Shown in pieces: positions 41,407 to 52,755 of a stretch of DNA of 64,000 bases. The notes under the pieces were generated by a model, which searched no databases, was not told where the DNA came from, and saw only the letters and a list, made by a program, of their open reading frames with translations. The stretch lies in assembly GCA_012295275.1 (NCBI GenBank), contig CM022665.1, positions 29,322,946-29,386,945 on the forward strand, in the 5' to 3' direction. Within the stretch, counting starts at the first letter, position 1; each line of letters starts with the position of its first letter. A program made the position numbers and the translations under genes. The stretch comes from Chrysomallon squamiferum. Its lineage: Eukaryota; Mollusca; Gastropoda; Neomphalida; Peltospiridae.

Positions 41407-42234
41407 CTAACGCCCGAGGGAGTGGATGATACACATAACACCAGAAACAAACATGAAGATGGCTCCAACAATGGCGATACCCATCGACCAGCCTACTTTG
41501 TATCCCCTCTCATCTAAATTGATACCGAATACCGCAATTCCAACTACGATGAAGAACACTGAAATAACAAAATATTAACTTTATTTTCCATTTAATGTCA
41601 TTTTTATTTTATATTTTCGACTATTAATAACAGTTCTGTAATTCTGTAAAATGTACTTTTGGATTTTGAGTTTAAATAAAGTTCGTAAAGCTCTAATTTA
41701 TTGCCTTATTTACTTCTACTGACAATTTTTTTTTACTCGTAACAAAGCATGATTAATATTATTACTTTCATCATGACTTAATTTCTTACAAATAGAAACA
41801 AAAAAACTTATATTTAAATATAAAGAAAGATATATTAAAATATTATAATATTACAATTTAAACTGAAAGAACATATAAAGTTTTTGAACTGTACTAAATA
41901 TATATATATATTTAGTTTACAAACCTGCTGCAAAAATGAGCACCATTGTTACAATGAGAGCATTCCGTCGTCTACATTGGTCAACGAAGATGTACAACAA
42001 CAACACTAGGACGGAGAGAAGATCACAGATCAGACCTATGACCTCTAGAGCTTGCGTAGCAACGTAAAAGTCTGAAAAATAAACATATAGGATAATATAG
42101 TATGATTTTAAAGAAAGCTCATCGGTATGTTCAGTGTAAAAATATTAATTAGTTGACAAAATGAAAGCTATATTTATTTATTTTTATTTATATATTTATT
42201 TTATTATATTACGTTCAACTGTTTTCAACCCCCT

Positions 42235-42293
<59 letters not shown>

Positions 42294-45200
42294 ATTTCTC
42301 TCTCAGTCACACACACACACGCAAACCAAAATGTTCTAATTACTTTGTTTTCAAATCAGACCTTATTAGACTCCCTTTGATTCATTTTAAAATACTGCTG
42401 ATTCCTAAACTGTAAACGTTTAGGCACTGATCGTCTACAACTAAAGATATATATGTGTTACAGGCAATGTGTAAAATCAGGGAATCTGCAGAATGCCTGA
42501 ATATTTCAGAACGCAATTGTGCTTTTAATGGCAAACGATTCTCCTCAAATCGTTCTAAGTACTGCACTGCAGTTCAGCTCTAACGTGCCACTCCAGTCTG
42601 AATAAATAAATATATGGCTGTGCAGAGTACAGCTTTGTCAATATATTAATGATGTACATTTATGTATGTAATTAATTATCAGTTATATGTCTGTATAGTT
42701 TGGTTTATTTGTTTCAATGTTTTTATGTTAAATTCGTAACAATAATATCCACGCAGCATATTAAAATTAAATGTTATTGTGAAATGGCTTCTAATCCATT
42801 GGAAAATTGTATAATTGATTTGTATAATTGGTTTAGATTTTTTTACTTGTCTTAATGTCTTTATCTCAGAATTAAATAAAATAAAATAATATAAAATAAA
42901 ACAAAAAAGAAGAAGGAAAAAGATAAAATGTAATTTGTTTTTAATGTTAATTATTTCGATGTCAGACTTTTTGTTACAGTTTTGTTTTTGGTGAATGTCT
43001 TTACGGTAATGTTCCTTGAAATAAATTTCACGTTTAAAGGATGCTGTAGTTTGTCATTAGCTGAGTTTAGCTTTACAACAACTGTTTTCAATGAATAACA
43101 GACTTTTTATATCAGGCAATGTGTCGTGAAAATATGCTGAAAAGTCAGTTAATGTAAAGATTTCCTGAAATATTTAGGAAATCTACGGATTGCCTACGTG
43201 AATCAGACAATTTACTCAGTGCTTGAAATATTCAGCCATTCTACAGTTTGTATATATATATATATATATAGCACTGGGTAAATTGTCTGATTAACTATTC
43301 CCACCCGCAGTCCGCCAAATCTTTTGGCGTCACACTCTATTATAACTCATAATAAAATCACTTAATAAACCGGCTGATTTTGTCAACGATCATCATCTAT
43401 ATAAATCATGAAGAAAAACAACTTTTAGTTTGCTTTGTATTTCATGAATAAAAATCATTTTCAAAACATTCAGAGGAATAGTATTTTATCATGGCACTGC
43501 AGAAAATGCTTTTAAGTTTGTGTCTTTGATGTTATCGTCATGTTGCAGTATGGTGACCAAAATGACATATACCCGTTCACAGAATGTGTGAGAACACGAA
43601 GCATATACCCGCTTCGTCACAATCAATAACTATAATATAATTATTATTATTATTATTATTATTAAAAATATATGAACTTGACATATTTTTTAAAACATTA
43701 ATAATATTCTGAAATAATGTACTGTAAAGACCCTCCGCAAAAAGATAAGAAGAAGAAAAAAAAAAGTAGCGTACAAATGTAATTATTTTTTAATCTATGG
43801 TTATTTTAGACAATCGTTATTCAACTGTTCTAAATACTAAATTGTATACATAATAACAACCAGTACTGAAATAATCTAATACCGTGGCATACAATTTCAT
43901 TTTTGCTGTTTTGCACTCTAAAACCTCTCGCAAACTAAGGTTCCATTAAAAAGCCATAATTATCATAGATTGCTTCACCTATAGGAGGAACTATGTGGTG
44001 TCTATTTAATGCTGCAAGAAGGATAATATTCAATTATAATTTTTATATATATATATATATATATATTTCTTTTAATATTACTATATCTAGAATTATATAG
44101 CATATTTTTTTCTTTAATTAATATTCCTCCAGTTGAAAGAACGAATATATCTTCGTTCACCACCGTCACTGCTTCAAATAACACCTATGATTTCGACACA
44201 TAATCCTTAAACTGTTTTTCAAAAAGCCTCTTCTTACTTTACCCTGAAATTCTAAGTAAATGTTCAAAGACGCTGAGTGTGGAATGAATGAAAACACAAA
44301 TAGTTCGCACTATTTTGGCGCCATCTGAAACATGACACTTGTGTATTTATTGCGCCAAATAGTCTGATTGGTACATTTCAAAGTTAGGTCTAGATCATCA
44401 TCTCTGATAAGATAACCCGATTTTGAGGCTGTAGTTGTAAGCTGGAGAAGCAAGCAACGGTACAGAATTCGTGTTTCCATAATTACTCCCAAAGATACTC
44501 CTCCTTAGTTACTGTTACTACGTCCCACAAGCTAATATCCAAAATGACGGAATCAGTAGCAGACGGCGTATCTGATCTAAAAAGTATTCCAGGTGATGTG
44601 TCGCTTTCATATCTTCCTGAGAGCTGGGGCCTTTCGAGAAAAGCACAAAAGAAAAGTTTAAATTATTTTACGCAAGGCTACAGCCACGATATAAAAATGT
44701 CCGACGAAAATCAACCGAAAGTGAATGAGAGAAAAAAACGACTCGGCACGCAAATTGCATATTCAAGTTTGCTTGGAAACGAAACAGCTGTCAGAGGCTA
44801 ACTCCTTCTGTAAAGCTGGGTGAGTATATTTTGGTATTAAACTGGTCCTGCAGCTTTGTTTATTTTAGTATATAGAAAAGTAACAAACCAAAATATAACA
44901 AATGACACACGTGTCTGAAAGCTGCATTTTCAAGACTATTTGTTTAGTATGAATTCACCTCACAACCAATTTTGGTCATATGCTTCACATACACAACACA
45001 CAGTTTTTTGGGTTTTTTTACACTGTCTGTGGTCCATTGGGCCATTTCTTTTCCAGTCAGTGCATCATGATTGGTTTATACTACCCTGCCTGTGGGATGG
45101 TACTGCTAATCAGAAATAGTAGCCCATGAAGTGGCAACAGCGGGTTTCCTCTCTAAATATAGTGTGGTCCTAAACCATATGTCCGACACCATTTAACCGT

Positions 45201-47347
45201 AAATAAAATGTGTTGAGTTTGTTATGAAATAAAACATTTCTTTTTTTTTTTTTTTTTTTTTTTTTTTTCTGTTCAGTGGCTGTGTGTGGGCATGTTTATT
45301 ATTCATATTTAGGTAATTCGTTTATAGCTAAATATCAACTGTGTATAGTAGTATTATTTGAAAACAACAGGTGTTCATGTTTATAAACGATTGTCATGTT
45401 CTACTTCCAGGGTAAGTGGCCATTGCTCACTCATTATTGGGCTCTTAAAAACATTACAAGGATTGAAGCTGCACAATTTAACATCAGTCCCAAAACAGCA
45501 GAATGGTACGAGCATTCCAAGACAGTGGGGCCATCCAAAAGGGATGAAAATAAATCCAAAACCAATGAGCCATATTGTAGTGGAAAGACCCACAGCAGAA
45601 GTCAGAAAAAGAAAGTCTGAATTGTGTCAGTTGGACAGAGAAGAAGAAAGACTTATAATATTGATTTGTTCTTTAATACTACAGGCAGTATATCTATTGT
45701 AATTATATATATTTATTTTGAAATTGGCATCCCCTGTTTGAGATTTTTATTGTATTTCTAGAATATTTCTAACAAATTCTTTGCATATTGTAAAGTTGCA
45801 TTTAAAAGTAAATAATGCACTCTGAAAATGTAGAGAAATAAATAATAAACAATAAACTGAATATATACATTTTAATCAGTATAATAAAACACCGAATTAA
45901 TTATATTTTGCACAAACTTATTTCATTAATATTTAATATTTAACTGGAATGTAAACATTTTTCTCGTTATGTTTTCGGCTTCGGAAACGGTATAAATGTC
46001 AAATGCTGCCCACGTGCGTGTAGAAATAGCGCGCTTTGATTGGTTAAGTTCCGAAGTGACTGACAGCTGTGGAAACACTCTGGATAACGTGGGTGTCGTG
46101 TTTCCTCTAACATGTTGCCCAAATGTGGGGAGCGCGTAGGTTAATTACTGCTTTTAGGCATCAGTATAATAATATTAAACAATATACTGTGTTTAACGAT
46201 TTCGTTCAAAGATGTTAATATTCTGTACCGTTTAATACATAAATCAGTTAAGAATAACTGGAAAATCTATGGTAATATGTTAATTAAGCGTGTTTCCGTA
46301 ACTAGTATATAAAAAAAGAAAGAACAAATATATATTTATCTGTAAAGTATATCTCAAAGACAGATTCAGATAATTTATTTTGTTTTTCAAAAGAGCATCC
46401 GCCTATCTTACTGAAGGATAACTGAAATAATCAAAATATTTATTTTCTTGCAGTGATAGTGTAGTGTAATTTATGTTAATCGCAGTCTACACCATCAAAA
46501 CCGAAGCGACATATAAAAAGATATAAAGTAATATAAAATAAACTAAATGCTATATCTGAAACAAGTGTAATTGTACAACCACTTTAATTTTATTAATGAC
46601 TCCAGTTCTAGCAAAATTATAGTTTTCTGTTATAAAATTTTGCATCAAGCAGTTATGTTACTTAAAATAATTAACTACATCTGAAATGCTTTTATTTTCT
46701 TTCAATGAACAAGTTAATACATTGGAATATTTGAGGAACAAACTTTAGTAAACGATTTTTATTAAATGGAAGTTGCGTGAAAATAAAAATAAATACAAGA
46801 AATATATATATTAACCAAAAATATTAAGTTTTTTTATATCACTCACTCTCTCTCTCTCTCTTCGTATAATCGTTGGTCTTTTATTGCTATTATTATTATC
46901 ACAATTTAGAAACGCATCTTCTTCCATTAAATTCTTCTCTTAATTCAAACAAACAAAAATATATTATTTAGTGCTAACGTACAAAGAGATATTTTAGAGG
47001 TATTACTGACAGTACAGAGGGTGGAACTGTGAAAATAAGAATAATTTTTTCAAAAAATTATATCTTTTTTTTTCTATTTCCTTTCGTTGTATGTTCCAAA
47101 ACATCGCTAAAGTTTTGACACAAAACTTACCTCCATAATTATGGCGTCTGATCTTCGTATTTGTGCATGTACTCCGATGATTGCAATGGCGTATTTCCCA
47201 AAGCCCCAAACTATAGTAATCGTGTCTGTAATTATTAGCTGTCATCCAAGAGACCGTGGCAAATCCTATCACGAAAAGAACAGTCCCAGTTAAAAGGGAT
47301 ATTAAAGCAATCTTCAACCAAATGGAAGCCGACATAAAACCAGCCAT
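41407..47347 (-). CDS. Claudin/PMP22-like four-transmembrane protein
   Basis: The exons are 47131-47347, 41925-42071 and 41407-41558 (minus order); phases join and give 171 residues. Four hydrophobic helices are clear. Helix 1 is about residues 9-33 (IALISLLTGTVLFVIGFATV), helix 2 about 82-103 (LEVIGLICDLLSVLVLLLYI), helix 3 about 112-132 (IVTMVLIFAAVFFIVVG) and helix 4 about 146-165 (GWSMGIAIVGAIFMFVSGVM). Helices 2 and 3 are joined by a short basic DQCRRRN loop. The first extracellular loop has a Trp after helix 1, then GLWEIRHC and a second Cys in RSTC, the W...GLW..C...C layout of the PMP22/claudin/EMP superfamily. The protein is short for a claudin and I cannot name an orthologue. Role is inferred only as a small membrane or junction-type tetraspan protein. 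The first intron (about 5 kb) contains a plus-strand gene candidate. Confidence 0.85.
42236..42289. repeat. (TC)n microsatellite in intron
   Basis: About 26 TC dinucleotides, followed by a short CA run near 42308-42320. It lies in intron 1 of the minus-strand four-helix gene and is complementary in sense to the (AG)n tracts at 39.6 and 41.0 kb. Confidence 0.95.
42455..42535. repeat. Dispersed repeat fragment, copy A
   Basis: The phrases GGCAATGTGT, AATCTGCAGAATGCCTGAATATTTCAG recur in altered form near 43114-43200 (GGCAATGTGTCG, CCTGAAATATTTAGGAAATCTACGGATTGCC). Both look like pieces of one palindrome-rich repeat family, probably a degraded DNA transposon or MITE. Confidence 0.4.
43114..43292. 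repeat. Palindrome-rich MITE-like repeat, copy B
   Basis: Arms 43201-43223 and 43270-43292 are complementary at 22 of 23 positions and enclose a TA-rich centre. The left flank carries the same GCCTGAAATATTT-type words as the copy near 42455. No coding frame is present, which fits a non-autonomous element. Confidence 0.6.
44544..45702 (+). CDS. Small intron-nested gene candidate, unknown family
   Basis: Exon A opens at an ATG in good context (CCAAAATGA). It reads an 85-residue frame, basic and hydrophilic, with LPESWGLSRKAQKKS and NERKKRLGTQ, to a stop at 44799. Exon B follows a good acceptor (CTACTTCCAG, 45410) and stays open in two frames. Frame 1 reads WPLLTHYWALKN and ends at 45620. Frame 2 contains IPRQWGHPKGMKI and VVERPTAEVRKRKSE and ends at 45702. 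The best donor (GTGAGT at 44820) lies after the exon A stop. A weaker GT at 44790 would keep phase into frame 1 (about 150 residues). So either exon A is complete on its own, or the weak donor is used, or there is a frame break. A run of AATAAA-type hexamers lies at about 45838-45855. It is nested, antisense, in the 5-kb intron of the four-helix gene. I do not recognise the family. Confidence 0.45.
45031..45268 (+). mobile_element. Mollusc-type SINE with T-rich tail
   Basis: The block order CCATTGGGCCATTTC, CCAGTCAGTGCA, CTGCCTGTGGGATGGT, AGTAGCCCATGAAGTGG, ACAGCGGGTTTCCTCTCT, GTGGTCC, CCATATGTCCGAC, AACCGTAAATAAAATGTGTTG, AATAAAACATTTCT matches from memory a short interspersed element widespread in molluscan genomes. 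It ends in 28 T. The tRNA-like 5' head was not found, and a middle piece is deleted, so this is an old 5'-truncated copy. It lies between the two exons of the nested gene candidate. Confidence 0.8.
45703..47130. other. Intronic/intergenic stretch, no further gene
   Basis: This part of the four-helix gene's first intron holds AATAAA-like hexamers after the nested candidate and a less AT-rich patch near 45965-46140. That patch might be a promoter or repeat fragment. There is also a short (TC)n near 46849-46861. No exon is recognisable. Confidence 0.45.
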
Positions 47348-47590
47348 TTTGAAACTTTGAAACTTTGTGAATTCACCGAACGGATGCAAGCTACTCAGCA
47401 GCTGTACAAATTTATCCCGGTGCCTCCTGCAGTTCTAACAGCTCTATTTTTATCACAAACTTCCATTTTACCGGTAACCATAGAAACTGTAGCCATGTGC
47501 CTGCAAAACATCTTTGATCTTTCTTGTATTTTGAATGTCTGTCAGCACCATCGGTTATTAACTCAACAGCTTATAGCAAACGTGAAATGA

Positions 47591-49200
47591 GTAATTAAAG
47601 ATATGGGAACTACATTAGTTAAATACATGCTTTGTTTATCATGCAGTTATGTACAACCAAATTTGCAGGGCATGGTCTTGAGCAGATATATTAGTGTGTG
47701 ATCTCATAGCAGATAATTTCGCATTAATCATTAGCTCAGAAATTTAAATGCAGTACTGCGTAGACCTGCTCTTCACGTCTGAATAAATTATGACTTCTAT
47801 CCAACTAATAATCTTATCATTAGTCACTTATTATATAAATGTACTCAGACCATTCATTCATTGACAATATAAAAAATAAAGACTCACCAACTTGGATAGC
47901 ACAATCTGTAAGCAACTATTAATATAAATCAAATGCCTAAAGATATAACTTTATGAATTTGAAATAGTTGTGTCGAATTGTATAGTAACTTCTTACATCC
48001 ATATTTGGGAGCAAAAAACATCAAAACTTCAAAGACTGAAAATGAATTAAGCGTAGCCACGACGTTAATGTTTATACATAATACAAGCTTTTTCAATTGA
48101 CCTTTTTTGAGTGTGCAAGAGAGGTGGACTAACTTGAGGAAACGATGTCTTTTATTCTGATGGCACTGTAGATTAGATTGACACGACAAAACGTCGGCAA
48201 AAGATGCTTTACAGGGTCAGCAGAGCCATCATATACAGGATAATTTTCAATACAAAGGTAAGAAACATAAGTACTGGGAAATCTCTCCCGAGGTATTTTC
48301 AGCTAACTCGAAATGCCTCGTCTCAAACTCTTCTGTTCAGCACAGTTGTGTGCGCGGGGAGGGAGGATGGAAATGTATCTTGAGATGAACGGTTACATTT
48401 GCAGAAAATATGGATCAGTCAGAAGTAATTTCTAATTAAATTATAACGTAACTATATATTATAACAGGAATTAAAGTGTACTTTGATGTTAAGACAAAAT
48501 AGTCAAAATTTATTCTCTTTATTTCTATGACGCATTTCAGTTGAATTTTGTTTAAAGTTTGTGTTTGTGTTTGTTTATTTTGTTGTTGTTATTTCTGCTT
48601 TTTGTTATTGTTTTTGGGGTGCTGTGGTTATTTGGGGGGAAGGATTTGTTTGTTGTAATTTATTTATTTATTTATTTATTTATTTTGCTTGGGATGTGGC
48701 TGCCACCTAGTCTCAATATTTTTGCTCAAGCATTATTGTATTGCCATATTATGTATGAAAGATGAGAGATCAACAGTAAAATAATAACTTGGACATCTAA
48801 AGAAATTTGTTACACCAGCTTGTTGTTCTGCCACAAATACATTTCTATATTTAGAATTATTCATTGCAATTGCTTTTATATTATTAAAGCAAATAACAAA
48901 ATCATTTGACTTTTTATTTCTATTTTTATTATTAGTAGTAGTAGTATGCTGTTGTTGTTATTGTTGTTGTTTGTTGTTGAAGTATTTTATTACGTATTTA
49001 TAGTTTCTGTATTATCCTCTTTTTATGGAATTTTTTTCTTTCATTCTGATTCAATATAACAGTAGCGTAATTATAATATCAACTTGGTCAATGTAATTTC
49101 ATTTCAGTTTCATAAAAAACTGTAATTTATAGATTGGAAATATCTAGACTGGTCACCGGCGGTGATAAGGTAAACCGAAAATTGTGATCTCGAGGTTTCT
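47591..49200. other. Divergent intergenic region before STIP1
   Basis: It lies between the start of the four-helix gene (minus) and STIP1 (plus), so both promoters should be at its ends. Short TTTA and TTG repeats occur at about 48657-48686 and 48950-48978. Short open frames here lack protein character. Confidence 0.5.
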
Positions 49201-49222
49201 CGTGAGGCTAAGAATACTGCTA

Positions 49223-49237
49223 GGAAAGTTCTCGAAT
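49223..49237 (+). promoter_or_regulatory. Heat shock element upstream of STIP1
   Basis: The sequence GGAAAGTTCTCGAAT contains GAA-nn-TTC-nn-GAA, a perfect three-unit alternating heat shock element bound by an HSF1 trimer. It ends 53 bases before the STIP1 start codon. STIP1/HOP is a known HSF1-responsive co-chaperone, so position and target agree. A partial unit (TTTCTCG) lies just upstream at about 49196-49202. Confidence 0.75.
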
Positions 49238-49289
49238 CTAATAATTAGTTTGATAATTTTCCAGTGGAAATTTTGTATATTTTATCATT

Positions 49290-52200
49290 ATGTCCGAAGA
49301 AAATAAGAAAAAGGTAGTAATTAATATTAGTTGTTTTTATAACAGCATATCTTAATTTTAAATTGCATAGATGAATTAATATTTCTCGTTAGTTTATTGA
49401 TAATAAAAGCATTGGAATAGGATTTCACCAATTTTAAACTTGAAATCACGCATGTTATATAGATTTGATTTGATTTTTTATTTATGCAAGCTGTAGCTTG
49501 AATAAAGCTAAGTATATTAGCTTTCTAAAAATTTATATGGAAATTATTTTCTTGTTTTTTTTGTTTTTCAAATCATGAAAATGAAATTTTTCAATAAAGT
49601 ATTATGAATTACATATATATATATATATATACACTAGATAACAATTGTGATAAGCAGTGGTGTATCAAAACAAACCTTTTTTATATACTTTTTTATTAGT
49701 AATTTAGGTATTAGATATTTTGATGTTACATAATCATAATTACTAAATTAGTGTCACTGCTGCTTCCATGATGTTTCATCTTATTTTACAGAGTACCGTC
49801 AATAAATTGATCTTATTTGATATTATTTTCCATCACTGAAAAATAATAATGCCTCATTCTCCGATTTTAAATATGCAAAATGTTTCGCTGCTTTCACAAA
49901 TATAGACATGGTCATTCATGTCGCCCATGCAGATCATGAAAACGCATTGGAAAAATGAATATAAACACAAAGATCTGACAGAATCTTCAGACTGAAGATA
50001 TGAGAACTACAAGCAATAAATCATAATTATTTACCTGATGTAGTCAGAATTTGTAACAAAGTAATTTACATGTTTTTAAATGCCATAATTTCATTTTTAA
50101 TCTTTAGATGCAGGTGACTTGAAAATTTGGTTAACATTTAACATTTTGTATGACAGTCTCTTGCATAAGTGCAGTATTCCCATAAGTACTTCCTATATGA
50201 CACAAAGATGGTAAAGAATATTTTTCAAATGTTATTTCCTTATCCTTAACTGATATTTTACATGCGAACCTTTTTACCAAAAGATTGACAGTGAGTAATG
50301 TTCATTCAGTAGAAACTGAACTTGTTTCCAAATTATTTTTCAGAAAATCAAGACATGCATAATTATCCTGGATATTATTTATATTAACAAATTTCCCACA
50401 GTACAGAGTGCCTTACTAAATATCCAACATCTTTTCACCAAGAATATTCCAAGTGCAAGAAAATACTCAAGACCTTCATTTTCATTAGTTGTCCCTATTG
50501 ACTGATCATACCAATTGCAGTGTGCCCATATCCTGTTTTTCAGAAAATTACTTAATTTAATTGCATGGTTACATTTAGAAAAAGAAGAACATGAGTAATC
50601 ATTTCAAAATGTCTAATTCTTTCATTACAAATAAAATCTTTACTAAGGTAGGTATAGGTATGTTGTGTGTGTGTGATTTTTTTAAATAATTTTTTTATTT
50701 ATATTTTTATTATTTTTTTTTAATCTTGTACTAGTATATTTTGAAAAAATAGCAGATGGTTTTATTTCAGGAACTGAATAATTAAAATTAATATTAGTTT
50801 TATTTATTACAAAGGTTTTGAGAATTTGTGATTTAACCACACTTCATAATTCTGTCATTGTTTCATGAACAAATGTAATATATTAAATAGTCTTTACATT
50901 TTCATTAAAGAAATTTGTTCTGCATGTTCATACTAGATTGATATATGCATGTTAAAAAACATCTGTATTTTCATATTGTCAAAGTTTTTCTAGGAATAAA
51001 TTTTTTTTTTTAATTTTTTTTTTTACTAATTTCTGTTTCTTACAAATGCCAAGTAATGTGATGCATTACAGCTGAAATCAGTCTCTGGTTGGATATTTAA
51101 TACATACATCATCTTAAGAAAAAGTATATCACAATTTATCTTGCAGTAACACAGTATGGAAAAACTGCATGCCATTGGTGCAGTTATTGTTGCACTTTTT
51201 TTTAATCTTTTTTTTTGTTTGTTTGTATGTTCAATAAAATATTTAAAATGTTCATTGTTGAACAGATTTGAGTTAAAATAAATTGTTTATGTACACCATA
51301 TTTTGCATTTGACAGTTTAGGTTGTACTTTGAAATTTTCAGTGTTACTGACGCAGTTATATTATTTTTGTAAATTTGAATGCTGACAAAATATTTTTGTT
51401 GATTTAAGTTTAAAACTAATATTTAATATTTCAGTAACAACTGAGTTTGTACTAACTTCTTTAAATAATTTATCCATTGTTTGAACAAAAAATACTATCA
51501 ACAAAAATTGCTTTCAGTAACAAATTGTTTTATTAAGGATTTTAGGGTTTTTGTTTTGTTTTTTAAATGAGTAATACATAAATTATAACTTCAGTAAATT
51601 GAAATATTTATATACAGTTTTTTCTGGTAGAAATATTATTTCAAAGTGTTCAGTGTCATGTTATTCGTAAAAAAAAATCATTGGTTACCACATTCTGTTA
51701 ACAAGTAGAATTTGCTGAGATGATTTGTCCGTAATTATCAAAAGGTATAATTATTGCTGGTCAGTTCCGACCATGGTTAAACATTTTAATATTTATGTAT
51801 AAATATAAATTGCATATATATTTTCTGATGACAACTATTAAACCATACATTTTTTTTTTTTTTTATATAATTTTTTTTTTAAACTGAACTTGTTTTTCAA
51901 GCTGCAATTAAATTATAAGTAATATGTAAATCATTAATATTTTAACTGATCTGTACTGTGTTAAATACTTAATATTTCATACTATTTAAGTGTTTTCTGA
52001 TTTTGAATGATGTTGATATTTGTGCTGTTTTTTATTTTATTTTTATTTTTAAAACATTCTTTCTGATAAATGATATGTAATCATTAAAGCTTTTATTTAT
52101 TTTATTTTATTTTATTTTATTTTATTTGTATATATACACACACACACACACACACATTTCTTTTTTTTTTTAAACTGGTTTTAAATATTGGGAATAAAAT

Positions 52201-52717
52201 GTAATATTTTAGTAGCATGACAAATGTGGGTAGTTTCTTCATGTTTGCCACATAATGAATTAAAGTTTTTTTAACAACCTTTTCTGATGAGAATTACAAG
52301 ACATTTATCAGAAGATGTGTTTGCATGGTTTCTTACTGGTTTATTGGTTAAGGTAGAAATTTCAGTACTTGAAGTTTGTGAAAGTAAAATATATAATACA
52401 ATGAGTTTGTAAGCTAGTTTGTACCTCCAGGCTGAAGAGCTAAAGATGGAAGGTAATAAATGCCTGGAAAGTGGTGATGTGGAGAGAGCCATCAAGTTGT
52501 ATTCTGAAGCAATCAATCTTGATGTTGAAAATCATGTCCTGTATAGTAACCGGTCAGCTGCCCTCACCAAATGTGGTAAATATCTGGAGGCTTTGGGAGA
52601 TGCTGACCAAACCATCAAGCTGAAATCAGACTGGGCAAAGGTTAGCACACAGATCATGCTTTTATCTTTATTTTTTTTAAAAAGGGGAAAACAAATTATT
52701 ATTTTAATAATACATTG

Positions 52718-52755
<38 letters not shown>

